Below the pieces are notes generated by a model. That model worked only from the letters and a program-made list of their open reading frames with translations, was not told the origin of the DNA and ran no database searches. From Bacillota bacterium (GTDB lineage: Bacteria > Bacillota > Clostridia > Lachnospirales > Lachnospiraceae), in contig JAEZGK010000003.1 of NCBI GenBank assembly GCA_023437365.1, positions 62,001 to 126,000 on the forward strand: a DNA stretch of 64,000 nt. The letters are read 5' to 3'. The position numbers were made by a program, and so were the translations under genes. Below are positions 1-8,977 of this stretch, piece by piece (the first letter of the stretch is position 1; each line of letters opens with the position of its first letter).

Positions 1-15
1 AAGGAGTGACATATT

Positions 16-1659
16 ATGGAGAGATTACAAAAGAGGATTTTCAAAGTAAGAATATGGCTTGCATTGCTTTTGATTATGGCAGTAGCAGCCAATGGGGTAG
101 CGGCCGCAACAGCATATGCAAAGCCGGTCAAAAAAGACAAAACAGCTCCCTCAGCACCGCAAAATCTACATATAACTTCTGTGACAGATACCTCAGTAGC
201 TCTCTCATGGAATGTCTCGACGGATAATGTCAAGGTTACATATTATGAAATCTATAAGAACAGAATCTTAATCGGCACATCAACGACTGTCTCATACCTG
301 TCATCCGGATTAACTCCAAACACTTCCTATAGTTTTTATATTGTCGCAAAGGATGCGGCTAATAACAGTTCGGCAAAGAGTAATATACTCAACGTAACAA
401 CTACAACACCGGCACCCACGGCGACCCCAATTCCAACAGTGACCCCTGCGCCCACGGCGACCCCTGCACCGACAGCGACCCCTGTGCCCACGGCGACACC
501 GGCACCGACGGCGACCCCTGCGCCCACGGCGACCCCTGCACCGACAGCGACCCCAATTCCCACAGTGACCCCTACACCGACGGTAACGCCTGCTCCAACA
601 GGTTCTCCTACAAAGCTAGTTGGTTATTATGCTGCCTGGGCAGCATATTCAGGCTATACGCCTGATAAAATAGACGCATCGAAGCTGACACATATCAACT
701 ATGCTTTTGCTAATATTGGGAGTGATTTAAAGATAGCACTGGGCTATCCGGATGTGGATGCGTCTAATCTGGCAAAATTGAAAGCCTTAAAGCAGATAAA
801 TCCTAATTTAAAAATTGTGATTGCGGTTGGTGGCTGGTCCTGGTCGGGTAGATTCTCAGACGCAGCCCTGACGGATGCTTCCAGAACTACTTTTGCGGAT
901 AGCTGCGTAGCCTTTCTTGTAAAATACGGATTGGATGGTGTGGATATTGATTGGGAGTACCCGGTGAGCGGTGGATTATCGACCAATATAAGAAGACCTG
1001 AGGATAAGACTAACTTTACCCTTCTGATGCAGAAGCTAAGGGAGAAACTCGACCTTCAGGAGGCTGTCGACGGGAAACAGTATATCCTCAGCTTCGCTGG
1101 AGCAGCTGGAAGCTGGTATCTGAATAATATTGAATTAAATAAGCTGCAGCAATATGTGGATTATGTGAACCTGATGACCTATGATCTTCATGGCACCTGG
1201 GATCGATATACGGATTTCAATGCACCCCTTTATAATAACAGTGATTCGTCCCCGCAGTATAAGGATAGTGTGGATCAGTCCGTCAGAACCTGGCTTGCAG
1301 CGGGTTTCCCGTCAGATAAGCTGATCATGGGAGTGCCCTTTTACGGATATATCTATAAGGCAGTGGCAAATACCAATTATGGATTGTACCAGACCTATTC
1401 CGGAGCTCAATCCATCAATTATTCCAATATTGTTGCTAATTATCTGAATGCACCCGGATTTATCCGCTATTTCCATTCGGAATCAAAGGTTCCGTGGTTG
1501 TTCAACGGATCTACCTTTATTACCTATGAGGATGAGGAATCAATGGGGCTCAAGGCAGCTTTTATTAAGACAAAGGGGCTGGGAGGAGCGATGATCTGGG
1601 AGCTTAGCCAGGATCCAAACAAAGTGCTTTTGAAAGCATTATATAACGGATTAAAGTAG
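16..1659 (+). CDS. Secreted GH18 chitinase with FN3 domain and Thr-Pro linker
   Basis: A 547-residue extracellular glycoside hydrolase that should cut chitin or related beta-1,4-N-acetylglucosamine polymers. The N-terminus is a signal peptide: a basic start, a hydrophobic core at about residues 13-30 and an AYA cleavage site near 35. A fibronectin type III domain follows (about 45-130), then a Thr/Pro/Ala linker of PTATPA-like hexapeptides (about 131-195), then the GH18 barrel. The GH18 motif DGVDIDWEYP is intact, with Glu314 as the catalytic acid. The start is set by AAGGAGTG at positions 1-8. The gene stands alone here; anything upstream lies outside the window. The linker DNA is a run of near-identical 18-bp units that could change length by slippage. 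Chitinase is the most likely activity, but other GH18 endoglycosidases cannot be excluded. Confidence 0.93.
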   Translation: MERLQKRIFKVRIWLALLLIMAVAANGVAAATAYAKPVKKDKTAPSAPQNLHITSVTDTSVALSWNVSTDNVKVTYYEIYKNRILIGTSTTVSYLSSGLTPNTSYSFYIVAKDAANNSSAKSNILNVTTTTPAPTATPIPTVTPAPTATPAPTATPVPTATPAPTATPAPTATPAPTATPIPTVTPTPTVTPAPTGSPTKLVGYYAAWAAYSGYTPDKIDASKLTHINYAFANIGSDLKIALGYPDVDASNLAKLKALKQINPNLKIVIAVGGWSWSGRFSDAALTDASRTTFADSCVAFLVKYGLDGVDIDWEYPVSGGLSTNIRRPEDKTNFTLLMQKLREKLDLQEAVDGKQYILSFAGAAGSWYLNNIELNKLQQYVDYVNLMTYDLHGTWDRYTDFNAPLYNNSDSSPQYKDSVDQSVRTWLAAGFPSDKLIMGVPFYGYIYKAVANTNYGLYQTYSGAQSINYSNIVANYLNAPGFIRYFHSESKVPWLFNGSTFITYEDEESMGLKAAFIKTKGLGGAMIWELSQDPNKVLLKALYNGLK

Positions 1660-1681
1660 CAGGAGAATAATAGGCAAACTT

Positions 1682-1731
1682 ACCGGGGCCCTTGCAGTAT
1701 GAATGGATCAACTGAAGCAGCCCCGGTTTTT
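1682..1731 (+). terminator. Intrinsic terminator after the chitinase gene
   Basis: ACCGGGGC (1682-1689) pairs with GCCCCGGT (1720-1727) and is followed by five T residues. The loop is long, but it can fold further through CTTGCAGT/ACTGAAG-like arms. Confidence 0.75.
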
Positions 1732-1814
1732 GGCGAAACATGGTAGTTTTTATCCCTTTCATAAAATTAATAACTTTTTTTATGAGAAATTTATATGATT
1801 ATACATTTTTTCTG

Positions 1815-1843
1815 TTTCAATATTTTTTACAATGTGCTATAAT
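1815..1843 (+). promoter_or_regulatory. Extended -10 promoter of the pyruvate:ferredoxin oxidoreductase gene
   Basis: A perfect TATAAT (1838-1843) is preceded by TGC, an extended -10 element. The -35 region TTTCAA (1815-1820) is weak at 17-bp spacing. This leaves a leader of about 180 nt before the start codon at 2032. Confidence 0.6.
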
Positions 1844-2031
1844 AATGAATCGAGCAATAAAATCATATATTGATTCTCATCGATTTGGTTCAATTGGTGG
1901 TAAAAGTACCCCACGCACAAGCTGAATATTTTATTGCTGTTGCAGGAGCTTGAGGCGATTTCGTGTATTCATTTTGTGCGTGTGATACTTTATCACAGGA
2001 ACCAGGTAGAAAATTTAAGGAGGACATTTCA

Positions 2032-5000
2032 ATGGCAAGGAAAATGAAAACAATGGATGGTAATAATGCAGCGGCACACGTGTCATATGCATTTACCGAT
2101 GTTGCAGCAATCTATCCTATCACACCTAGCTCCGTTATGGCTGAAGTAACTGATAAATGGTCAGCAGAAGGCAAAAAGAACATTTTCGGACAAGAGGTTA
2201 AGGTAGTTGAGATGCAGTCTGAAGCAGGAGCAGCCGGTACAGTACACGGTTCTTTGGCAGCAGGTGCTTTAACAACAACTTTCACGGCATCCCAAGGTTT
2301 ATTACTTATGATACCTAATATGTATAAGATCGCGGGTGAATTACTTCCGGGCGTAATCAACGTATCCGCTCGTGCGGTAGCAAGCCACGCATTATCCATC
2401 TTCGGTGATCACTCTGATATTTATGCTTGTCGTCAGACCGGCTTTGCACTTTTAGCTAGCAGTAATCCACAGGAGGTTATGGACTTAGGTGCCGTAGCAC
2501 ATCTTGCTGCGATTAAGGGAAGAGTACCTTTCTTACATTTCTTCGACGGTTTCAGAACCTCTCATGAGATTCAGAAGATTGAAGCATGGGATTATGAGGA
2601 TCTGAAGGATATGGTTGATATGGATGCAGTTGAAGCATTCCGTCACAATGCATTAAATCCTGAGCATCCCGTACTTCGCGGTTCTGCTCAGAACCCTGAT
2701 GTATTCTTCCAGGCAAGAGAAGCTTGCAATACATATTATGATGCTCTTCCTGCTATCGTTGAAGAGTACATGGATAAGGTTAACGCTAAGCTTGGCACAG
2801 ATTATAAGCTGTTCAATTACTATGGTGCAGCAGATGCTGAGCATATCATTATCGCTATGGGCTCTGTTAATGATACCATCGAAGAGACCATTGATTTCAT
2901 GAATGCTAACGGAGCTAAGGTAGGTCTTGTTAAGGTTCGTCTGTATCGTCCTTTCCGTGCTGACCGCTTACTCGAAGCAATTCCTGTAACCGTGAAGAAG
3001 ATTTCCGTTCTTGACAGAACCAAGGAGCCCGGCGCACTTGGCGAGCCTTTATACTTAGATGTTGTAACAGCATTAAAGGACAGCAAGTTTGCTAATATTC
3101 CTGTATTCAACGGCCGTTACGGTTTAGGCTCCAAGAATACTACACCTGCACAGATTATTGCAGTATATAAGAATACCGAGAAGAAGACCTTCACTATCGG
3201 TATCAAGGATGATGTTACTAACTTATCTCTTGATATCACGGAAAACCCCAATACTACTCCCGAAGGAACCATCAGCTGCAAGTTCTGGGGTCTTGGTGCA
3301 GACGGTACTGTAGGTGCGAATAAGAACTCCATTAAGATCATTGGTGATCATACCAATATGTACGCTCAGGCTTACTTTGATTATGACTCCAAGAAGTCCG
3401 GTGGTGTTACTATGTCCCACTTAAGATTTGGTAAGAAGCCCATTAAGTCTACTTATCTGATCACAGAAGCTGACTTTGTAGCATGTCATAATCCTTCCTA
3501 TGTAAGAAAATATAACATGGTTCAGGAGATTAAGAAGGGCGGTACCTTCTTATTGAATTGCGGCTGGGATATGGAAGAGCTCGAGAAGCATCTGCCCGGG
3601 CAGGTTAAGCGTTATATCGCTGAAAACAACATTAAGTTCTATACGATTGATGGTATCAGCATTGGTAAGGAGATCGGTTTGGGCGGACGTATCAATACGG
3701 TTCTTCAGGCTGCTTTCTTCAAGCTTGCTAACATCATTCCTGTAGAAGAAGCTGTGAAATATATGAAAGACGCTGCAACAGCATCCTACGGTAAGAAGGG
3801 TGAAGCTATCGTTAAGATGAACCATGATGCGATCGACCGCGGACTTACAGGCCTCAATGAGATTAATGTTCCTGAGAGCTGGAAGAACGCTCAGGATGAG
3901 GAAATCTTAATCAAGGTTACTGACGGTAGAAAAGAAGTAGTAGATTTCGTTAACAATATCTTAACTCCTGTAAATGCTCAGCAGGGTAACGATCTTCCTG
4001 TATCTGCATTTGCAAATTCTGCTGACGGAACCTTACCTCAGGGCTCATCTGCTTATGAGAAGCGCGGTATCGCAGTAGATGTTCCGGAATGGAATCCTGA
4101 TAATTGTATCCAGTGTAACTTCTGTTCCTATGTATGTCCTCATGCTGTTATCCGTCCGGTTGCTATGACCGCAGAGGAAGCTGCTAAGGCTCCTGCTGGA
4201 ACCAAGAAGATTGCTATGACCGGTGTTCCCGGCTTAGAGTTTGCTATGACTGTTTCTTCACTTGACTGTATGGGCTGCGGTTCCTGTGCGAACGTATGTC
4301 CCGGTAAGAAGGGTGAAAAGGCACTTGTTATGAAGCCTCTTGATACACAGTTCGCTGAGCAGAAGGTATTTGAATATGGTCTGACCTTAGCAGAGAAGCC
4401 TGAGGTTGCTGAGAAGTTCAAGGATGTAACCGTAAAGGGAAGCCAGTTCAAGCAGCCGTTACTTGAATTCTCCGGCGCTTGTGCAGGTTGTGGCGAGACA
4501 CCTTATGCTAAGTTAGCAACTCAGCTGTTCGGTGACAGAATGTTCATTTCCAATGCAACAGGATGTTCCTCTATCTGGGGTGGTTCCTATCCTTCCACAC
4601 CTTATACAGTAAATAAAGAAGGACACGGTCCTGCATGGGCTAACTCCTTATTCGAGGATAATGCTGAGTATGGCTACGGTATGTATCTTGCACAGCAGGC
4701 ATTAAGAGACAGAGTAAAGGAAAAGGTAGAAGCTCTTGCAGCATCTACAAGCAAGGAAGAGGTTAAGGCAGCTGCTGAGAGATATCTTACAACCTATACC
4801 AATGGTCGTGAGAATGCAGGTGCAACCAGAGCTCTCGTAAGAGTATTAGAAGCTTGCGATTGTGCAGAAGGCAAGGATATCTTAAAGGATAAGGAATTCC
4901 TGTCCAAGAAATCCCAGTGGATCCTCGGTGGTGACGGTTGGGCATATGATATCGGCTTCGGCGGTCTGGATCATGTCATTGCTAGTGGTCAGGATGTTAA

Positions 5001-5571
5001 TATCTTAGTATTTGATACCGAGATTTACTCCAATACAGGCGGACAGTCCTCCAAGGCTACTCCTACCGGTGCAATTGCTCAGTTCGCTGCAGCTGGTAAG
5101 GAAGTTAAGAAGAAGGATTTGGCTGCTATCGCAATGAGCTACGGTTATGTATATGTTGCTCAGGTTGCTATGGGTGCTGATTACAACCAGACAATGAAGG
5201 CGTTTGTTGAAGCAGAAAGCTACAACGGTCCTTCCATCATTATCTGCTATGCTCCTTGTATCAATCATGGTATCAAGGGTGGTATGGGTGTATCCCAGAC
5301 TGAAGAGAAGAATGCGGTTGCTTCCGGTTACTGGAATATGTTCCGCTTCGATCCTCGTGCTGTAGAAGAGGGCAAGAACCCGTTCCAGTTAGACAGCAAG
5401 GCTCCTTCAGCAAGCTATCAGGATTTTATCAAGAATGAGGTACGTTACAGCTCCTTAATCCGTCAGAATCCTGAAAGAGCAGAGCAGCTGTTCGCTAACG
5501 CTGAGAAGAACGCTATGGCTAAGTATGAGCATTTAGTTAAGCTTTCCCAGCTTTATGGATCAAATGAATAA
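2032..5571 (+). CDS. nifJ: Pyruvate:ferredoxin (flavodoxin) oxidoreductase, single chain
   Basis: A 1179-residue homodimeric enzyme that oxidises pyruvate with CoA to acetyl-CoA and CO2 and passes electrons to ferredoxin, the central step of clostridial fermentation. In order it shows the N-terminal pyrimidine-binding domain (AAAHVSYAFTDVAAIYPITP), domain II, the CoA-binding region, a two-[4Fe-4S] ferredoxin domain (CIQCNFCSYVCP from Cys692; CMGCGSCANVCP from Cys746), the third-cluster cysteine region CAGCGE, and the TPP domain with GDGWAYDIGFGG and the EIYSNTGGQSSK segment. An in-frame extension begins at 1963, but the ATG at 2032 has AAGGAGGAC at the right distance and matches the family N-terminus MARKMKTMDGN. 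Codon use is strongly biased, as expected for a highly expressed gene. It has its own promoter and terminator, so it is monocistronic. Confidence 0.97.
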   Translation: MARKMKTMDGNNAAAHVSYAFTDVAAIYPITPSSVMAEVTDKWSAEGKKNIFGQEVKVVEMQSEAGAAGTVHGSLAAGALTTTFTASQGLLLMIPNMYKIAGELLPGVINVSARAVASHALSIFGDHSDIYACRQTGFALLASSNPQEVMDLGAVAHLAAIKGRVPFLHFFDGFRTSHEIQKIEAWDYEDLKDMVDMDAVEAFRHNALNPEHPVLRGSAQNPDVFFQAREACNTYYDALPAIVEEYMDKVNAKLGTDYKLFNYYGAADAEHIIIAMGSVNDTIEETIDFMNANGAKVGLVKVRLYRPFRADRLLEAIPVTVKKISVLDRTKEPGALGEPLYLDVVTALKDSKFANIPVFNGRYGLGSKNTTPAQIIAVYKNTEKKTFTIGIKDDVTNLSLDITENPNTTPEGTISCKFWGLGADGTVGANKNSIKIIGDHTNMYAQAYFDYDSKKSGGVTMSHLRFGKKPIKSTYLITEADFVACHNPSYVRKYNMVQEIKKGGTFLLNCGWDMEELEKHLPGQVKRYIAENNIKFYTIDGISIGKEIGLGGRINTVLQAAFFKLANIIPVEEAVKYMKDAATASYGKKGEAIVKMNHDAIDRGLTGLNEINVPESWKNAQDEEILIKVTDGRKEVVDFVNNILTPVNAQQGNDLPVSAFANSADGTLPQGSSAYEKRGIAVDVPEWNPDNCIQCNFCSYVCPHAVIRPVAMTAEEAAKAPAGTKKIAMTGVPGLEFAMTVSSLDCMGCGSCANVCPGKKGEKALVMKPLDTQFAEQKVFEYGLTLAEKPEVAEKFKDVTVKGSQFKQPLLEFSGACAGCGETPYAKLATQLFGDRMFISNATGCSSIWGGSYPSTPYTVNKEGHGPAWANSLFEDNAEYGYGMYLAQQALRDRVKEKVEALAASTSKEEVKAAAERYLTTYTNGRENAGATRALVRVLEACDCAEGKDILKDKEFLSKKSQWILGGDGWAYDIGFGGLDHVIASGQDVNILVFDTEIYSNTGGQSSKATPTGAIAQFAAAGKEVKKKDLAAIAMSYGYVYVAQVAMGADYNQTMKAFVEAESYNGPSIIICYAPCINHGIKGGMGVSQTEEKNAVASGYWNMFRFDPRAVEEGKNPFQLDSKAPSASYQDFIKNEVRYSSLIRQNPERAEQLFANAEKNAMAKYEHLVKLSQLYGSNE

Positions 5572-5606
5572 TCGGATTTTGCATACGAATTACAGATAAT
5601 AATAGT

Positions 5607-5645
5607 AATAAGCCCGGCAATAAGTAATTATTGACCGGGCTTATT
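5607..5645. terminator. Bidirectional terminator after nifJ
   Basis: A perfect 11-bp stem, AATAAGCCCGG (5607-5617) with CCGGGCTTATT (5635-5645), has A/T-rich flanks on both sides. It separates nifJ from the convergent small gene at 5664-5903. Confidence 0.85.
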
Positions 5646-5663
5646 ATCATTCCAGGAGAAGAA

Positions 5664-5903
5664 TCATGGTTTCAGGCCTTGCGCTGTGAAGAGAGAAGCA
5701 TCTGCAGAGGATGCAGGAAACGATGACAGAGCAGGAGCTGCTTGTTCGGGTTGCATTTGATTTTCCTTTTCTGCAATCGTTGCCAGGGTAGCTGCTATTT
5801 GTGAAAGAGCAGAGATAAGCAAAGGAAGCTCTTCCTGCGGAACACATTTATAGATACCGCAGGATAAAGCCGTCACCAAAGTCACAAATTCACATGAATT
5901 CAT
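5664..5903 (-). CDS. Small conserved protein, DUF6774-like
   Basis: A 79-residue protein of unknown function. The first 45 residues are dense in Cys, Leu and Ala (MNSCEFVTLVTALSCGIYKC, then an amphipathic LPLLISALSQIAATLATIAE helix). The rest is low-complexity Gln/Pro/Ser/Ala. From memory, the N-terminal pattern resembles the DUF6774 family of short Firmicutes proteins; no search was run. The start at 5903 is supported by GGGGTGATTGA just upstream on the reverse strand. It faces nifJ across a terminator and has no obvious partner. The two cysteines in the helix could bind metal or form a disulfide, but this is speculative. Confidence 0.6.
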   Translation of the reverse strand: MNSCEFVTLVTALSCGIYKCVPQEELPLLISALSQIAATLATIAEKENQMQPEQAAPALSSFPASSADASLFTAQGLKP

Positions 5904-5998
5904 TCAATCACCCCAATAAAGTATATGACGGATGCTTCTTCATGTTTCTTATAAGGAACAGTAATCCACGCATGAAATAAGAAGGAGAGAGCAGCAAG

Positions 5999-6079
5999 AA
6001 GCCCGAATAGCAAACAGGGATTTCCCATCATGCACTGGCTTCAGTGTGTGAGGGAAGTCCCTGTTTGATTTCCGGGCTT
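5999..6079. repeat. 81-nt near-perfect hairpin element
   Basis: Nested arms fold on themselves: AAGCCCG (5999-6005) with CGGGCTT (6073-6079); a 16-bp stem of 6011-6026 with 6052-6067, containing one G-U pair; then 6028-6037 with 6042-6051 closing a four-base loop. There is no T-tract on either side, so this is not a standard terminator. It lies between the small DUF6774-like gene and tRNA-Arg. It could be a small structured RNA or a decayed miniature element. Confidence 0.7.
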
Positions 6080-6113
6080 ACGAGAACTCTTTTCAGCAGT
6101 CCCATAAAAATAG

Positions 6114-6186
6114 TGCACCTGACTGGATTTGAACCGGCGGCCTTTCGCTCCGGAGGCGAACGCTCTATCCACTGAGCTACAGGTGC
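6114..6186 (-). tRNA. tRNA-Arg (anticodon CCG)
   Basis: On the reverse strand the acceptor arms GCACCTG and CAGGTGC pair, followed by discriminator A. The D arm contains TAGCTCAGTGG and the anticodon arm is TTCGC-CTCCGGA-GCGAA with anticodon CCG, reading CGG. The T arm carries GGTTCAAATCC. CCA is not encoded. The gene is single, not part of a tRNA cluster. Confidence 0.97.
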
Positions 6187-6277
6187 AAAACGAAGTGTCG
6201 ATCAGACACTGCGTTTATCTGATTTCAGACTATGTTATTATATACTATTAATTTTGCAAAGTAAAGAAGCTTTTCGG

Positions 6278-7072
6278 CTATTCACTCACCTTTTTCAGCA
6301 GATATCTTTTCTTGTATTTCAACCCGGCATAGGTGGAGACCCGGCTAACTATACTGTAATTTACGATACCTCCGACAGCACCGGCTACAGGGATACCCTG
6401 AAGGAATTTCGCTGTCAGTAAAGCTTCTGACAGCATACGGGAGGTTGCTTTTGTCTGCTGCTCTAAGTCTATGATGACCTCGAGCCCGCTATCTATCTGA
6501 TCAGCGAGAAGCTCTAACTCCTTATCCAGCTGTATTTGGGAATCACCCTTGCTGATGGCAGCACTGATTAGCAGCATAATAAAGCTCTTCTCCTCGGGCG
6601 TATCATAGCTAAATCCATAACTGAGAGCAGTCTCATAGACGGTCTTCATCAGGATACTCAGAAATAAGGGGATATCGGGAAGGCCAATTCCAAAAAGCCC
6701 GAGGATACCGCCTTCCAGAACAGAAAAGGAGGAATTCACCAGCTTGGCCTGCTTGGAATGTCGGTCTAGCCTGTTGATATGTTTTTTGTTAATACGTTTT
6801 CCCAGAGCGTAATTATTGATATCGAACTCCAGCTCAAGCTTATCTTTATCATAAGTTTTTTCGATATAAGGAATTCCTTTTTCGAAGACCAGCTGGAAAC
6901 CCTTATAAAAAGCGTTATTCAGGGTGTCTCGCAGCTTTTCCGGTATTTTGTCCTGAAGCTTATTCATCACAGGAAACAAAGTATTCTGCAGTATAGTATT
7001 CCCGGATTGACTTAAGAACCGAAATTCTTGATCTTCAATTCGTTTAATCTGTTGTTTTAGGGTCTGTTCCAT
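6278..7072 (-). CDS. EcsC-family protein
   Basis: A 264-residue protein of the EcsC family, whose founding member is encoded next to the EcsAB ABC transporter in Bacillus; the biochemical role is not established. Visible features are an N-terminal charged helix, the family-like segment GGILGLFGIGLPDIPLFLSI with following TVYETALSYGFSYDTPEE, a helical middle, and a C-terminal glycine-rich hydrophobic stretch (GIPVAGAVGGIVNYSIV) ending in basic residues. An in-frame ATG at 7138 would add 22 residues but has no ribosome binding site. The ATG at 7072 has AAAGGTGAT at good spacing and is preferred. No EcsA or EcsB gene is nearby. Confidence 0.8.
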   Translation of the reverse strand: MEQTLKQQIKRIEDQEFRFLSQSGNTILQNTLFPVMNKLQDKIPEKLRDTLNNAFYKGFQLVFEKGIPYIEKTYDKDKLELEFDINNYALGKRINKKHINRLDRHSKQAKLVNSSFSVLEGGILGLFGIGLPDIPLFLSILMKTVYETALSYGFSYDTPEEKSFIMLLISAAISKGDSQIQLDKELELLADQIDSGLEVIIDLEQQTKATSRMLSEALLTAKFLQGIPVAGAVGGIVNYSIVSRVSTYAGLKYKKRYLLKKVSE

Positions 7073-7490
7073 GGATATCACCTTTCCTGAAGCCGTGCTG
7101 ATGCAGGTAGTAGTTTTGATAAGCTTTTTTGTTTCCATCCCGCTTTATTACCGGCTTCACATTGCAGATCAAGTATGCTTGGCGTACGATTGCCGAAGAA
7201 AACTTTTACATTATAAGTTACGTATATTTTAATTATATATTCTTAGCATATAAATGTAAAATACATTATCTGAAAAAATACTGCTCAGTTGAAAGGAGAT
7301 TTTCAGTATGCATCATTAGAATAGATGGGATAATATTAAGAGTATAAGAGGAAAGATGGATTAAATGTTACAAAATTGTTAAATAATGTTACATAAAAAT
7401 GAAATTACTGGGTTGATTTTTATTGAGCTTTTTGGTAGAATAGGAAAAGCAGATATTGTTGTGTTTTCATTGATATAAATGAGGAGATAT
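7073..7490. other. Divergent intergenic region, 418 bp
   Basis: AT-rich spacer between the reverse EcsC-like gene and the forward gene at 7491. I see no gene in it. One good forward promoter is listed separately; on the reverse strand only a TATAAT without a matching -35 is visible near 7212. Confidence 0.6.
7413..7441 (+). promoter_or_regulatory. Sigma-A type promoter for the exported protein at 7491
   Basis: TTGATT (7413-7418), a 17-bp spacer, then TAGAAT (7436-7441). The start codon is 50 bases downstream with GAGGAG in front. Confidence 0.55.
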
Positions 7491-8312
7491 ATGAAACTTA
7501 AATATAAAAAGATAATTTTACTTACGACAATGAGTACTATGGGTATTGGTATATTAACCTTGTCTGTCAGCCAGGATAGACCCAAAGCTCAAGATAATAG
7601 TATAGAAACGATTTTAAATACGGAGATTACAGAGGACCAAGTCGCTGCAGAGGATAGTACCTTAATGGTTGCAGCTGACAGTACCGCTGCGAAGCTCGCT
7701 GAAGCAGCGACTCCTACGCCAATTCCTTCCCCAACACCAATTCCTGACTATCCGGTCGAGAAGAAGGGAACCTATCCTGAGATTGATAAGCTGTTTGAAA
7801 CTTATTATACAGCTAAGAATAATCGTGACATTGATACCCTGAGAAGCATTATCAGTGATCCTGCCAAGGTCGAGTCTGAGGAAGAATTGCAGGCAAGAAC
7901 CGAGTATATCGAAGATTATAAGAAAATTGAGACATATACGAAAAAGGGACTGAAGGAAGGTACCTATGTCGTATATGTGTATCATGAAATTAAGTTTACC
8001 AGTATCAATACAGCTGCACCGGCCCTATCCAAATTCTATGTCGTTACCGGTGAGGATCGTAAGCTGAGAATCTACTCCGGAGAGATGGATGCGGACACAA
8101 AAGCATATTATGATGCCTGCAACGAGGATAAAGATTTTGTGGCACTGACAGAAATGACCGATGAAAAGAGTGCTACGGCTAAGAAGAAGGATGAGGATCT
8201 GGCAAGCTTCTGGAAAAGCATCGAGCAAATGGCTAAGGCATCTGCCAAAGAGCAGGAGAAGAAGGATGAGGAGACGAGATCTACTTCTGAGGGTGAGATT
8301 AAGTCCCAGTGA
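7491..8312 (+). CDS. Exported protein of unknown function with Pro-rich linker
   Basis: A 273-residue protein. It has an N-terminal basic stretch and hydrophobic segment (about 5-25) acting as signal or anchor, an acidic region, and a short PTPIPSPTPIPDYP linker (about 75-88). A roughly 115-residue globular domain starts at YPEIDKLFETYYTAKNNRDI, which resembles the opening of NTF2-like/SnoaL folds. The C-terminal tail is Lys/Glu-rich and probably coiled coil. The ATG at 7491 follows GAGGAG; an ATG 12 bases earlier lacks a binding site. No catalytic residues are recognisable. Proteins of this layout are common at the surface of Lachnospiraceae, but I cannot name a function. Confidence 0.75.
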   Translation: MKLKYKKIILLTTMSTMGIGILTLSVSQDRPKAQDNSIETILNTEITEDQVAAEDSTLMVAADSTAAKLAEAATPTPIPSPTPIPDYPVEKKGTYPEIDKLFETYYTAKNNRDIDTLRSIISDPAKVESEEELQARTEYIEDYKKIETYTKKGLKEGTYVVYVYHEIKFTSINTAAPALSKFYVVTGEDRKLRIYSGEMDADTKAYYDACNEDKDFVALTEMTDEKSATAKKKDEDLASFWKSIEQMAKASAKEQEKKDEETRSTSEGEIKSQ

Positions 8313-8379
8313 CAAGCAGCTTATAATATAGGATAATAAATCTAATCACTTATTCATATACTTAATAATTCTATTTAAA

Positions 8380-8417
8380 ACTCCTTATACTATGATTATA
8401 AAATTAGGATAAGGAGT
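8380..8417 (+). promoter_or_regulatory. 5' leader hairpin that sequesters the ribosome binding site
   Basis: ACTCCTTAT (8380-8388) is perfectly complementary to ATAAGGAGT (8409-8417). The right arm contains the Shine-Dalgarno sequence AAGGAG of the gene starting at 8424. Folding would hide the site. Confidence 0.6.
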
Positions 8418-8423
8418 GTTTTT

Positions 8424-8858
8424 ATGATAACAAATGTTGATCTGGATTTGTTGGAGAAGACCTATCAGAATGCAAGAATGGGTATCACAGCAATCGAGGC
8501 AGTCCTTGATAAGGCATCAGACAGACAATTCTACAGTGATTTAAACAAACAGCTGCAGGATTATAAGATGATAGCCGGTACGTCGAAACAACAACTGAAA
8601 AAAAACGGTGTACACCCTAAGGATAATTCTTTATATAAAAATATTATGCTGAAAAGTAATATAAAGATGAATACGATGATCAATTCCGATGACAGCCATA
8701 TCGCTCAGATGGTGATTCAGGGCAGTACGATGGGAGTAACACAGATGACCAGGCTGCTGCATGCAAATGCGGATGCCGATGGAATCAGTGCACAGATAGC
8801 CAAGGATTTCGTCAAGAAAGAGGAAGACAATATTAATGTAATGAAAAATTATCTGTAA
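8424..8858 (+). CDS. Helical protein of unknown function, possibly ferritin-like (DUF2383-type)
   Basis: A 144-residue soluble protein predicted to be almost all helix: MITNVDLDLLEKTYQNARMG, then Gln-rich and Lys-rich helices, and a final helix IAKDFVKKEEDNINVMKNYL. The layout fits a small four-helix bundle of the PA2169/DUF2383 kind, but no metal-binding E-x-x-H pair is evident, so this is tentative. The start at 8424 is preceded by AAGGAGTG, which lies inside the 3' arm of a 9-bp hairpin, suggesting controlled translation. It stands alone between the exported protein and rluF. Confidence 0.7.
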   Translation: MITNVDLDLLEKTYQNARMGITAIEAVLDKASDRQFYSDLNKQLQDYKMIAGTSKQQLKKNGVHPKDNSLYKNIMLKSNIKMNTMINSDDSHIAQMVIQGSTMGVTQMTRLLHANADADGISAQIAKDFVKKEEDNINVMKNYL

Positions 8859-8887
8859 GGGACTGAGACAGAACAGTAATCGATAAT

Positions 8888-8977
8888 AAGGGGCTGTAGC
8901 AAAACTCCTTGAATAGTAACGAGGTTGGATACAGGCATCCATACTCTGGCTATCAAAGTGTTTTGCATCAGCTCCTT
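8888..8977. repeat. 90-bp element with imperfect 18-bp terminal inverted repeats
   Basis: The left end AAGGGGCTGTAGCAAAAC (8888-8905) matches the reverse complement of the right end (8960-8977) at 15 of 18 positions. There is no T-tract and no clear target duplication. It could be a miniature inverted-repeat element or a plain hairpin. The surrounding 8859-9140 holds no gene. Confidence 0.5.

Noticed and set aside
336..563. Reverse-strand open frame of Gly-Val-Ala repeats
   Set aside because: It is the mirror of the Thr-Pro linker repeats in the chitinase gene; no ribosome binding site.
1740..1925. 61-codon forward frame upstream of nifJ
   Set aside because: It spans the nifJ promoter and has no ribosome binding site.
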